A DNA stretch of 64,000 nucleotides from DATAXP01 sp036272935 (GTDB taxonomy: Bacteria > Planctomycetota > Planctomycetia > Pirellulales > PNKZ01): assembly GCA_036272935.1 (NCBI GenBank), contig DATAXP010000091.1:8964-72963 (forward strand), in the 5' to 3' direction. The notes beneath the pieces are model-generated. The model was given only the letters and a program-made list of their open reading frames with translations. It made no database searches and had not been told where the DNA came from. The stretch's first letter is position 1. Each line of letters starts with the position of its first letter. Below, piece by piece: positions 42,832 to 50,797 of the stretch. The translations under genes and the position numbers were made by a program.

Positions 42832-43983
42832 ATGAAGGATAATGGCGTGACCATCTCGAAGTTCAAATCCCAAGCATTCATGCCAAGCGTCGTTGTGCTC
42901 GCCGGTGCGATCGCCGCCGGCGCCGCGCAGCCCGTTGCGGCACAGACCTCTGCTGCGCCGCCGAATTATCGCGGCCCCATGAACGCTCCGCAGGTTCCGC
43001 CGTCCTATCAACCCTATCAGCAGATGCCGCAAGGCGCGCCGATTCCTGCGGTCGATCCGAGGCAGCGATACCCGCAAACCCCGCTGCCTCCGAGTGCCCA
43101 GCCAGGTATGCGATACGCGCAGCCCGGAACACAGTATGGCGCACAACCAACCGGGCAATACGGCACGCAGCCGGGCATGCAGTACGGCGCGCGGCAAGGA
43201 ATCCAGCAGGGCGTGCGCCCCGTCGAGCATCAGGAGCCGGCTGGCGAAGCCGAGCAACTGGCGATGACCCTGGCTCCGGTGGCCGGCGAGCATCCGCTGG
43301 CCCCGGCCATGCGCTGGGCAAAAGGGCAAGTGACGATCATCGACAAGATCGACGACTACTCGGCCACGCTGGTCAAGCGCGAACGCATCGACGGCACGTT
43401 GGGCGAGCACGAGTACATGTTCGTCAAGGTGCGCCACCGTCCGTTCAGCGTTTACATGTACTTCCTGGCGCCGACGAAGGTGAAAGGCCAGGAGTGCCTG
43501 TACATCGAAGGGGGCAACGACGGCAACATGCTGGCGCATCCCAACGGGCTGCGGCACAAGCTGATCGGCACCGTATCGCTGTCGCCGACCGGCTCGTTCG
43601 CCATGGCCGGCAACCGGCATCCGATTACCGAACTGGGCATTCGCTGCCTGACCACGCGGTTGATCGAAGTCGGCGAGCAGGACCTGAAATACGACGAGTG
43701 TGAAGTGAAGACCATTCCCAAGGCCAAGATCAACGGCCGCGAGTGTACCTGCCTGCAAGTGCTGCATCCGAAGCCGCGCAAGGAATTCCTCTACCACATC
43801 GCCCGCATCTACATCGACAACCAGATGAACGTGCCGATCCGCTTCGAGGCCTACGAGTGGAACCCCGAGCCGAGCGGCGAGCCGCTGCTGGTCGAAGAGT
43901 ACACGTACTTGAACATGAGAGTGAACAACGGCTTCACCGACGCCGACTTCGACTCGGCGAATCCGAATTACCAGTTCAAGTAG
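42832..43983 (+). CDS. Secreted DUF1571 protein with Pro/Gln/Tyr-rich N-terminal linker
   Basis: 383 residues from the ATG at 42832 (frame open upstream without protein character). A signal peptide follows a short basic stretch (VVVLAGAIAAGAAQPVAAQ). Residues ~40-125 are low-complexity with near-repeats PGTQYGAQPTGQYGTQPG and MQYGARQG. The DUF1571 domain runs from ~165: AKGQVTIIDKIDDYSATLVK, MFVKVRHRPFSVYMYFLAP, ECLYIEGGNDGN and HIARIYIDNQMNVPIRFEAY. Domain function is unknown; it is common in planctomycetes and resembles lipoprotein-carrier-like (LolA-type) folds in general shape, which is inference. Confidence 0.85.
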   Translation: MKDNGVTISKFKSQAFMPSVVVLAGAIAAGAAQPVAAQTSAAPPNYRGPMNAPQVPPSYQPYQQMPQGAPIPAVDPRQRYPQTPLPPSAQPGMRYAQPGTQYGAQPTGQYGTQPGMQYGARQGIQQGVRPVEHQEPAGEAEQLAMTLAPVAGEHPLAPAMRWAKGQVTIIDKIDDYSATLVKRERIDGTLGEHEYMFVKVRHRPFSVYMYFLAPTKVKGQECLYIEGGNDGNMLAHPNGLRHKLIGTVSLSPTGSFAMAGNRHPITELGIRCLTTRLIEVGEQDLKYDECEVKTIPKAKINGRECTCLQVLHPKPRKEFLYHIARIYIDNQMNVPIRFEAYEWNPEPSGEPLLVEEYTYLNMRVNNGFTDADFDSANPNYQFK

Positions 43984-44055
43984 CGGTTTGAATTGCCGCC
44001 GCTTGCCTCTTCGCGGCCCGCTGAGCTAAAGTGTGCATCGCTAGGAGACGAGCGT

Positions 44056-44493
44056 ATGCACCGACGACTGTGGATCGCCGTAGCGATCGTAACTCCCGCG
44101 ACGCTAATTGTCGCGCTGGCGGCCGCCGCCGCCGATAAGAAGCCTTCCGGCGATCGATCGGTCGAGCGTGGCCGATACCTCGTCGAACACGTGGCGATGT
44201 GCGGCCAATGCCACACGCCCCGCGACGAGCAGGGGAACCCCGACATGCGCCGCTGGCTGGGCGGGGCGCCGATCCCGCTCAAATCGCCGTTTGCCTCGCA
44301 GGTTTGGGCCTCGCAAGCACCGACGATCGCCGGCCTGCCCGGCGGCTGGTCGGAACACGATGTCGATCACTTCCTGCAAACCGGCCGTTCGCCGATCGGC
44401 GACACGGCCCGTGCACCGATGCCGCAATTCCGCATGACCGCCGATGACGCCGCCGCAGTGGCCGCGTATCTCAAATCGCTGCCAATCCGCTGA
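44056..44493 (+). CDS. Small secreted c-type cytochrome
   Basis: 145 residues from the ATG at 44056 after a GGAG at 44044-44047. Signal peptide (LWIAVAIVTPATLIVALAAAAA). One heme motif CGQCHTP at about residue 50, and a likely axial Met in APMPQFRM near residue 122, followed by a class I cytochrome c C-terminal helix (AAAVAAYLKSLP). Similar to the small cytochrome subunits that pair with dehydrogenases. It converges on the esterase gene, near the PVC-heme cluster, for which it could be an electron acceptor. Confidence 0.88.
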   Translation: MHRRLWIAVAIVTPATLIVALAAAAADKKPSGDRSVERGRYLVEHVAMCGQCHTPRDEQGNPDMRRWLGGAPIPLKSPFASQVWASQAPTIAGLPGGWSEHDVDHFLQTGRSPIGDTARAPMPQFRMTADDAAAVAAYLKSLPIR

Positions 44494-44551
44494 GCGGATG
44501 CCGTGCGCACTACTGCGACGTGCCACTGGCTGCTTGCAGCCAGTGTGCGGA

Positions 44552-45484
44552 TCATGATCCCCGCTTCGCCACCAAGCCGTGCTCGCTCATCCAGTCGATC
44601 AGCCGCTCGGACCAGGTCGAAAGCACCGGGTCGTCGGTCGCCAGGCCCACGCCGTGCTTGCCGAACTCGTAGATGTGCATCTCGGCAGGCACTTTCGCCT
44701 TCCGCAGCGCCAGGTAAAACAGCACGCTGTTCTCGGGCAGCACGCCGGCATCGCCGTTGGTGTGGAACAGGAACGTCGGCGGTGTCTCGGGCGTCACGTG
44801 CTGGTGGTTGGCGTAGTAGGCCACCAGCGACGGATCGGGCGCCTCGCCCAGCAGGTTCTTTTCCGAGCCACGATGCGTGTACTCGGTGCCGAAGGCGATC
44901 ACCGGATAGCAGAGCACCGCGAAGTCGGGACGGCAGCTCGCTTGGTCGATCGGGTCCGACGCCTCGGTCTTCCCCGCATCGAAGTGCGTCGCCGCGGTCG
45001 AGGCCAGGTGCCCGCCGGCCGAGAAACCCATCACGCCGATGCGCTTGGGGTCGAGCTTCCACTTCTCGGCCCCCGCGCGCACAGTGCGCAGCGCACGCTG
45101 CACATCGAGCATCGGCGCCGGCTGACCGTACTTCGGCGCAAGCCGGTAGCGCAGCACGAACGCCGCCACGCCATGCTTGTTGAGCAGGTCGGCCACCTCC
45201 TTCCCTTCGTGACCATAGGCCAGGTGCCCATAGCCGCCGCCAGGGCAGACGACCACGGCGGTGCCGTTGGCCTTGCTCGCCTCGGGCAGAAACACCCACA
45301 GGGCGGGCTTGTCCTCATCGTCGGTCCCTTTGGCCTCGGGGGCGCCGTTGGGCCACAGGAGCATCGGTTCCGGCATCGTCGGCATCACACGCTTTGGCGG
45401 CGGAGCTTTCTTCGGCGCCGGCTCAGCAGCCACGATTGAGGAAGCGAAAAACACCAAGGACACCAAGGACACGAAGAATCGCAT
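44552..45484 (-). CDS. Secreted alpha/beta hydrolase (BD-FAE/acetyl-esterase type)
   Basis: 310 residues with a signal peptide (MRFFVSLVSLVFFASSIVAA) and a Pro/Lys-rich spacer. Catalytic features: oxyanion-type GGGYGH, nucleophile Ser in GVMGFSAGGHLAS near residue 147, acid Asp in FHTNGDAGVLPEN and His in GKHGVGLA. Most similar in layout to bifunctional feruloyl/acetyl-xylan esterases of the BD-FAE group. Likely removes ester groups from polysaccharides outside the cell. The signal-peptide codons run through a 9-bp tandem repeat (45452-45478). It is last in the leftward PVC-heme cluster. Confidence 0.88.
   Translation of the reverse strand: MRFFVSLVSLVFFASSIVAAEPAPKKAPPPKRVMPTMPEPMLLWPNGAPEAKGTDDEDKPALWVFLPEASKANGTAVVVCPGGGYGHLAYGHEGKEVADLLNKHGVAAFVLRYRLAPKYGQPAPMLDVQRALRTVRAGAEKWKLDPKRIGVMGFSAGGHLASTAATHFDAGKTEASDPIDQASCRPDFAVLCYPVIAFGTEYTHRGSEKNLLGEAPDPSLVAYYANHQHVTPETPPTFLFHTNGDAGVLPENSVLFYLALRKAKVPAEMHIYEFGKHGVGLATDDPVLSTWSERLIDWMSEHGLVAKRGS
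45452..45478. repeat. 9-bp tandem repeat (CACCAAGGA) inside the esterase signal peptide
   Basis: Three units: CACCAAGGA, CACCAAGGA, CACGAAGAA. On the coding strand they read as TCCTTGGTG repeats that encode VSLVSLVFF, the hydrophobic core of the signal peptide. Confidence 0.8.
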
Positions 45485-45514
45485 GATTATTTCTCCAGAA
45501 CGAGTGGCTTGTCA

Positions 45515-45544
45515 TTATCTGCGTTGATCTGCGTTCATCTGCGG
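45515..45544. repeat. 10-bp tandem repeat (ACGCAGATSA) at the 3' end of the first PVC-heme gene
   Basis: Three 10-bp units read on the reverse strand as CCGCAGATGA, ACGCAGATCA and ACGCAGATAA. They encode the last residues (PQMNADQRR) and the TAA stop of the PVC-heme protein. Confidence 0.8.
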
Positions 45545-48500
45545 TTTCAAAACTTCCGTGGACCCGGGGATCAACTTCGCCGCGGGATCGCTCGGCGGCT
45601 TGTCGAGCACCAGGAACGCGAACAGGTCGGCAAGCTCTTGCGCCTGATACTGCTTCTCGACCCCCTCGGGCATCAGCGACAGCCGGCTCACGGCCATCTC
45701 TTCGATACTGGAGCGCGGCACCGTTTCGAGCTTGCCCCCTTGCACCTTCAGCACCACGCGCTGCGGGCTGTCCTCGGCCAACAGCCCGGTGAGCGTGCGC
45801 CCGTCGGCCGTCACCACGATCCGCGCCTGATACGCGTTGCCGATCACCAGGCTCGGATCGAACACGTTCGACAAGAGCTGCTCGAAACTCGCCCGGCCGT
45901 TGGCGGTGATATCGGGTCCGACCTCCTGCCCCTGGCCATACATCTTGTGGCACTGCCCGCACAGCTTCGTGAACACCTGCTGACCACGGTGCGGATCGCC
46001 AGGGGTCGCTTGCAGCATCTTGCGCATCTCGGCCACCACGCGCTCGCGATCGGGATTGCGCTCGGTGCGCACGGTGCCCCAGATGGCGGTCGCCTCGCGC
46101 GCAAGCGCCTCGTCCTTCAGCCCGTGCAGCCGCAGCACCTGATTGGCATTCACCGCCTCGGCACCGATGCGCTTCGCCGCGACCGCCATCACCAGCATCC
46201 GCGCCCAGGCGACGCGCTGCGTGAGCAACTCGACCGCTTGCGGCTTTAGCTCAGCCGGCAGGGTGTCGTACAGCCCGATGACCATCTCCGCCACCGCCGG
46301 CGATTCGAGCCGCCCCAGTGCCTCGATCGCGCCGCGCCGCAATTTGTCGGACGCTTTCGGGTCGCGCAGGATCGCCTGCACTGAGTCGAGCACGCCAGAC
46401 TCATCGGCAGCGATTAGCGCGGTGAGAGCTTGCAGCCGATAATCGTCGTTTGTACTCGATGAGCGAAGCATCTGCTGCGTTCGTTCCATGCCCGCCGCGA
46501 TACGTAGTCCGCTTGCCAGTATTGCCGCTTCTTGAAAAAGCGGACCGTCGTGCGAGCGTTCGAGAATGTCGGCCAGGAAAGACTGCAAATCATCGTGCAA
46601 CTTATTGCACTGATCGACGGAGAGCTCCCGGTTGCATACACGTTGCGATATGAGTCTGAGACAATCGCGAGTTACAACGTCCTGGCCCTTGCCATCCTGA
46701 AGCTCCAGCAGAAGAGATGAAACTCCGCCTAGTCTGGCATTGCGGACTGCGAGCGCTCGATCCAATGCTCTGGGCACGATTGCCGCAATCGCAGCGCTTT
46801 TCCGATTAATCATCTTCCGCAGCAATCGCAGCGTCTCGTCCGGGTTCTTTTCTATGAACGGCTGCAAATTGTTCCAAACGATGTGTGGAATCAGTGGATC
46901 GTCCCCGCAATTCGCTGCAATTTCCAACAGTGAGTCAGCCCCCAGGAGTAACTTCGGTATTGCAATCGCCGCTTGAACGGCGACCCGAGCATCGAATGGG
47001 GCGCCCTGGCTCGCCGCGAGCACAAAGGCGTGCGAACGAACATAATCCGTAAGGAGGCTCTCATTCCCTGCGCTACGGATGTACCAAGTACGCAGTGCAG
47101 GATCGCGACTCATGTAAAGGCCGTAATGGAACTGCATATCGATCGGCCCTCGATCCAATGGCCCGCAGCCGATCCGTGCCCATAGAGCGTGCATCCGCGT
47201 CTTACGCGGTTCCTTCTCGTCGAGCACGATCGCTTCGAGCTTCTTGATCGTCTCCGGGTTGCGGCGTTCCCAGAGCAGCCGCTGGGCCAGGTCGCGGTAG
47301 AAGATGTTCGGGCTGCGCAGGCGTTCGATCAGTTGATCGTCGGTTTCCTTGGTCAGGTCAAACTTCGGCGCTCGCGGCGTGTTGTTGTAGCGCACGCGGT
47401 ACAGGCGGCCGTGTCGCCGGTCGAGCGCCTCGGGCACGCGGCGGGCATCCTGGTAACAGTGGTACTGGTCGTACCAGTCGAGAATGTACAGGCAGCCGTC
47501 GGGGCCGGTCTTCTGCACGACCGGCATGAACCACGGATCGTTGGCCAGCAGGAAATCGGGCTCGGCGTGTCCCTTGTAGGTGCTGCCGTTGCGCTCCAGC
47601 CGGTCGACGTTGATCGCGCTGCCGTGGATGTTCCCCATGAACAGCTTCTCGCGGAAGCGTTCGGGATAGGCGTCGCTGTCGAACCAGTGGATGCCCGAGT
47701 AGGCGGCGAACTGGTGCTTGTGATCGGCAATCGAGCCGATCTTCCAAGTGAACGGCGGATACGCGCCGGCCTGGCGATGGTAGTAGCCGGTCTCGGTGAG
47801 GTGCCACAGGTGGTCGATCACGCAGGCACTGACGAACGCCTCGCCGTCGTCGTTGAAGGCGATGCCCCAGGGATTGCTCGTGCCTTGGCAAAAGATTTCG
47901 AAGTCGCGGGTGCGCGGATGGATGCGCCACGTCGCGCAGGTGAAGTCGTACGAGCGGCCGCGATACTCGATGTGGCTGGGGTTGAACACGCCGTTGAGCC
48001 CGTACAGCCAACCGTCGGGGCCCCACGTGAGCGAGTTGGGCCCCTCGTGCGTGTCGCCGCGGCCGAAGCCGGTCAGCACCACCTCCTGCTTGTCGGCCCG
48101 ACCATCGCCGTCGGTATCTTGCATGAACAGGATGTCCGGCGCGTTGGCCACCCACACGCCGCCGGCCCCGACCGCGATTCCCGAAGGAATGTTCAGCCCC
48201 TCGGCGAACACCGTGAACTTGTCGGCCCGGCCGTCGCCGTTGGTGTCTTCGAGAATCTTGACGCGGTCGCGGCCCGGCCCGGCACTGGAGCGTGGATACT
48301 CGACGCTCTCGGTAATCCAGATTCTGCCGCGATCGTCGAACGTCATCGCCACCGGGTTGACGATCTCGGGCTCGCAGGCAACCACCTCGACGGTGAACCC
48401 TTCGGGCACCGTCATCCGCCGGGCCGCTTCCTCGGCCGAGATCGCCGGTCCCGGCGGCTGGGCGGTGTAGCGGTGCGGCACGAACTTCTTGTCGATCTCG

Positions 48501-48568
48501 GCGCCCGCGGCAAGCCTGCTCAAAGCAATCGCCAGGCAGGCCGCGAGGCGGAACTTCATATCGCTCAT
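45515..48568 (-). CDS. PVC-type heme-binding, membrane-bound-dehydrogenase-domain protein (first)
   Basis: 1017 residues with a signal peptide (FRLAACLAIALSRLAAGAE). The N-terminal ~60-400 is a beta-propeller of the membrane-bound-dehydrogenase (PQQ/NHL-like) type with Ca-binding-like repeats (LEDTNGDGRADKFTVF, MQDTDGDGRADKQEVV). The middle ~420-800 is HEAT-like helices. The C-terminus has a single heme motif (KLCGQCHKMYGQGQEVGPDI, near 870) and the conserved IVVTADGRTLTGLLAEDSP. Periplasmic oxidation of sugars or other substrates is the usual proposal. Its DNA is less GC-rich over about 46430-47190. Ends in a tandem repeat. Confidence 0.9.
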   Translation of the reverse strand: MSDMKFRLAACLAIALSRLAAGAEIDKKFVPHRYTAQPPGPAISAEEAARRMTVPEGFTVEVVACEPEIVNPVAMTFDDRGRIWITESVEYPRSSAGPGRDRVKILEDTNGDGRADKFTVFAEGLNIPSGIAVGAGGVWVANAPDILFMQDTDGDGRADKQEVVLTGFGRGDTHEGPNSLTWGPDGWLYGLNGVFNPSHIEYRGRSYDFTCATWRIHPRTRDFEIFCQGTSNPWGIAFNDDGEAFVSACVIDHLWHLTETGYYHRQAGAYPPFTWKIGSIADHKHQFAAYSGIHWFDSDAYPERFREKLFMGNIHGSAINVDRLERNGSTYKGHAEPDFLLANDPWFMPVVQKTGPDGCLYILDWYDQYHCYQDARRVPEALDRRHGRLYRVRYNNTPRAPKFDLTKETDDQLIERLRSPNIFYRDLAQRLLWERRNPETIKKLEAIVLDEKEPRKTRMHALWARIGCGPLDRGPIDMQFHYGLYMSRDPALRTWYIRSAGNESLLTDYVRSHAFVLAASQGAPFDARVAVQAAIAIPKLLLGADSLLEIAANCGDDPLIPHIVWNNLQPFIEKNPDETLRLLRKMINRKSAAIAAIVPRALDRALAVRNARLGGVSSLLLELQDGKGQDVVTRDCLRLISQRVCNRELSVDQCNKLHDDLQSFLADILERSHDGPLFQEAAILASGLRIAAGMERTQQMLRSSSTNDDYRLQALTALIAADESGVLDSVQAILRDPKASDKLRRGAIEALGRLESPAVAEMVIGLYDTLPAELKPQAVELLTQRVAWARMLVMAVAAKRIGAEAVNANQVLRLHGLKDEALAREATAIWGTVRTERNPDRERVVAEMRKMLQATPGDPHRGQQVFTKLCGQCHKMYGQGQEVGPDITANGRASFEQLLSNVFDPSLVIGNAYQARIVVTADGRTLTGLLAEDSPQRVVLKVQGGKLETVPRSSIEEMAVSRLSLMPEGVEKQYQAQELADLFAFLVLDKPPSDPAAKLIPGSTEVLKPQMNADQRR

Positions 48569-48585
48569 GCTTCTTTCCCTCGGAA

Positions 48586-48681
48586 TTAAACCGCAGAGGG
48601 CGCAGAGAGCGCGGAGAAGAACAAAGAGAGAAAATCAGCTCCGTCCGTCTCTGCCGCTGCTCTGCGTCCTCTGCGGTTCAA
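48586..48681. repeat. Inverted repeat of CCGCAGAGG-type units between cluster genes
   Basis: TTAAACCGCAGAGGGCGCAG (from 48586) and CTGCGTCCTCTGCGGTTCAA (ending 48681) form an imperfect inverted repeat of about 25 bp. A partial third copy (CTGCGGTTCAAT) follows to 48700. It fills the gap between the second hydrolase gene and the first PVC-heme gene. Confidence 0.75.
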
Positions 48682-48700
48682 TGCTCCGCTGCGGTTCAAT

Positions 48701-50752
48701 TCACTCGGCTTTGATCGCTTCCCCGAGCGCGCCACGCGGCTCGATCACGTTCAGCTTGACCGGTCCCAGCAGCTCGACCAGGTCGGGTAGATCGTACACG
48801 GCCAGCGCGCCATGCACGAGGTTCAACAGTTGTTGCGGAGCGCCGCGGGTGCGGACCACGTCGGACCACGAGGTAAGCGACCCGCGCAAGTCGACCCGCG
48901 CGAACAGATCGCTTTCCACGGCCGCGGCGTGCAGCACGGCAGGCCCCGCCTGGCCGACGCCCACCACGCGCAGCAGGTTCGGCTTCGCCCCGGCCTCGTA
49001 GCCCCGCAGCCAGCGGCCGGTCACCAGAACGTCCTCGGCCCACAGGCCCACGTAGCTTTTATCGAGCATGTAGGCCAAGAACCAATCACGCCATTCCTTG
49101 GGCAGGTTGCCGCCGAGCGACTTTAGATTCGGGTTGTACAACTCGCCCGTGCCCCGCAGATCGATCGCCACGCACATCGTGCCGCTACGGGCCAGGCGGT
49201 CGAGTTCGCCTTCGTCGGCCAAGGCGTCGTGCTTCCCTTGGCCGTCGACGTACAGCACCACCGGCCCCTTCCGCTCTTTGGGCACCAGGGCGACGGCTGG
49301 CAGCGTGATTCCGGCCTCGTGCATGAGCAGCAGCTTGCGCAGCTCGTAGCCGTTGCGCTCGGTGACGCTCGTCTCGCGGACCTCACACTTAGGCAGCTCG
49401 TCGAGCGGCCGAAGGCCGGTGAGCTCGCGGATGCGCTTCAGCAGTTCGTCGCGGCTGAGTTTCTTGCGAAGCTTCTCGCGCTGCTTCGCAAGCCGTGCGT
49501 CCCACTCTGCGTTGAAATCGAACACTGATTTCGCGCCGAGTATCTTCATCACCTGGCCATCGGGGCTGCACTGTGCTTCCGCGTCGGTAAGGACCGGGAA
49601 CTCCTCCTCGAACACCGGCTCGTCGATGTGCATCAGCCAGCGGCGCATCCAGCGAACGGTCGCTTCGCGCAGTTGGACCGTGTAGCCGTGCGGCTGATCG
49701 GTCTCGACCAGGTTGACGCGGTCCCAGTAACCCATGCGACCATAAAAGCGCTTCGCTTCGCGGAACGTGTCCCACGAGCCGGCGATGGGGAACATGTCGC
49801 GCGTGGCGGTGCAAATCAGCGTCGGCTTGGGGGCACGCATCAGGATGTACTCGGCGTGCGTCAGCCCCTCGGCAAGCTGGCCGTGGATGTTCTGCTCGGC
49901 ATCTTGCGGACCTTGGCGCTCGAGCAGCGCCCGCATGCTGGTGATGTAGCAGCTCGGCGCGGCGCAGGCGATTCGTTCATCCCAGGCCATCAGGTAACTG
50001 GTGAGCGTGCCGCCGCCGGAGTTGCCGGCGCAGCCAAGACGCCCGGCGTCGATCTCCAAGCGGCCGGTGAGATAATCGAGCGCCCGAATGCCGTCCCACA
50101 TGTGGTAGCGCGCGGTGTTGGTTCCCAGCGGGATGCAACTGATGCCGATCAGCGTGTGCTCGAGCGTCGAGCCGAGCGGCCTGCCGTCGTCGGTGAGAAT
50201 TTGCAGCCGTTCGCCCTGGCCGGTCGGATCGTAACAGAACGCGGCGATGCCATGCTTGGCCAGCAGGATGCAGGCGCGTTGATAGAACTCGGCCGCCTTG
50301 CCGTTGGCGCTGTGGCCGCAGGGCACAATCACTCCTGGGAACGGCGCGGAACCTTCGGGCAAATACAACAGCGCGGTGACGAAGTGCTTGGGCAGGCTTT
50401 CGTAGATGATCTTCTCGACCGTGTAGCCGTCGCGCTTGAGCTTGCCGGTGGTGGTGGCCCGCAACGGCGTGCGCTCGGGGAAGCCGCCGAGCTGCTTGCC
50501 GAAAAACCTTCGCATCCGCTGCTGGTAGCCGGCCAGATCGTCGCGCGTTTTGACCTTCTCGTACTCGGCAGTGCGACGATCGAGCGCGGCCTCGGCCTGG
50601 CGCATCAGCCAGCGGTGCATCATTTCAATCTTGGGCCCGTCTTCGAGCATCTCGGGCAGCACGTCGAACGCGTCGCCACGGACCACGGCAGAGAATAACC
50701 ACAGAGACACAGAGACACCGAGAGGAAAGAAAAGGGAAACAGAGTTCTTCAT
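48701..50752 (-). CDS. Secreted tandem alpha/beta hydrolase (acetyl-xylan-esterase-like)
   Basis: 683 residues with a signal peptide (MKNSVSLFFPLGVSVSLWLF, ending near VVRGDA). The first hydrolase domain (~120-380) has PGVIVPCGHSANGKA, nucleophile Ser in CAGNSGGGTLTSYL (~245), acid Asp in CTATRDMFPIAG and His in QPHGYTVQ. The second domain (~470-680) has the fold pattern (VVLYVDGQGKHDAL, GTMCVAIDLRGTGE) but GVGQAGPAVLHA where the nucleophile should be, so Ser is absent and this half is probably non-catalytic. The signal peptide is encoded by a dispersed repeat. Confidence 0.87.
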   Translation of the reverse strand: MKNSVSLFFPLGVSVSLWLFSAVVRGDAFDVLPEMLEDGPKIEMMHRWLMRQAEAALDRRTAEYEKVKTRDDLAGYQQRMRRFFGKQLGGFPERTPLRATTTGKLKRDGYTVEKIIYESLPKHFVTALLYLPEGSAPFPGVIVPCGHSANGKAAEFYQRACILLAKHGIAAFCYDPTGQGERLQILTDDGRPLGSTLEHTLIGISCIPLGTNTARYHMWDGIRALDYLTGRLEIDAGRLGCAGNSGGGTLTSYLMAWDERIACAAPSCYITSMRALLERQGPQDAEQNIHGQLAEGLTHAEYILMRAPKPTLICTATRDMFPIAGSWDTFREAKRFYGRMGYWDRVNLVETDQPHGYTVQLREATVRWMRRWLMHIDEPVFEEEFPVLTDAEAQCSPDGQVMKILGAKSVFDFNAEWDARLAKQREKLRKKLSRDELLKRIRELTGLRPLDELPKCEVRETSVTERNGYELRKLLLMHEAGITLPAVALVPKERKGPVVLYVDGQGKHDALADEGELDRLARSGTMCVAIDLRGTGELYNPNLKSLGGNLPKEWRDWFLAYMLDKSYVGLWAEDVLVTGRWLRGYEAGAKPNLLRVVGVGQAGPAVLHAAAVESDLFARVDLRGSLTSWSDVVRTRGAPQQLLNLVHGALAVYDLPDLVELLGPVKLNVIEPRGALGEAIKAE

Positions 50753-50797
50753 TCCGTTTTTCTCCGTGCCTCTGTGTCTCTGTGGTTCTGTGGTTAT
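50692..50797. repeat. Long inverted repeat of ACCACAGAGACACAGAG units at a gene junction
   Basis: ATAACCACAGAGACACAGAG (from 50694) and CTCTGTGTCTCTGTGGTTCTG with GTGGTTAT (ending 50797) are inverted copies, with a 3-base bulge. The left arm encodes part of the next gene's signal peptide; the right arm contains the stop codon of the second PVC-heme gene. The spacer holds the start codon of the hydrolase gene (50750-50752). Confidence 0.8.

Noticed and set aside
43080..43220. Possible CRISPR- or VNTR-like array in the DUF1571 gene
   Set aside because: It is coding low-complexity sequence (Tyr-Gly-x-Gln-Pro units) of irregular spacing, not repeat-spacer DNA.
47189..48589. A 466-codon open frame antisense to the first PVC-heme gene
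   Set aside because: Antisense shadow; no motif, no ribosome-binding site, and the sense frame is a clear family member.
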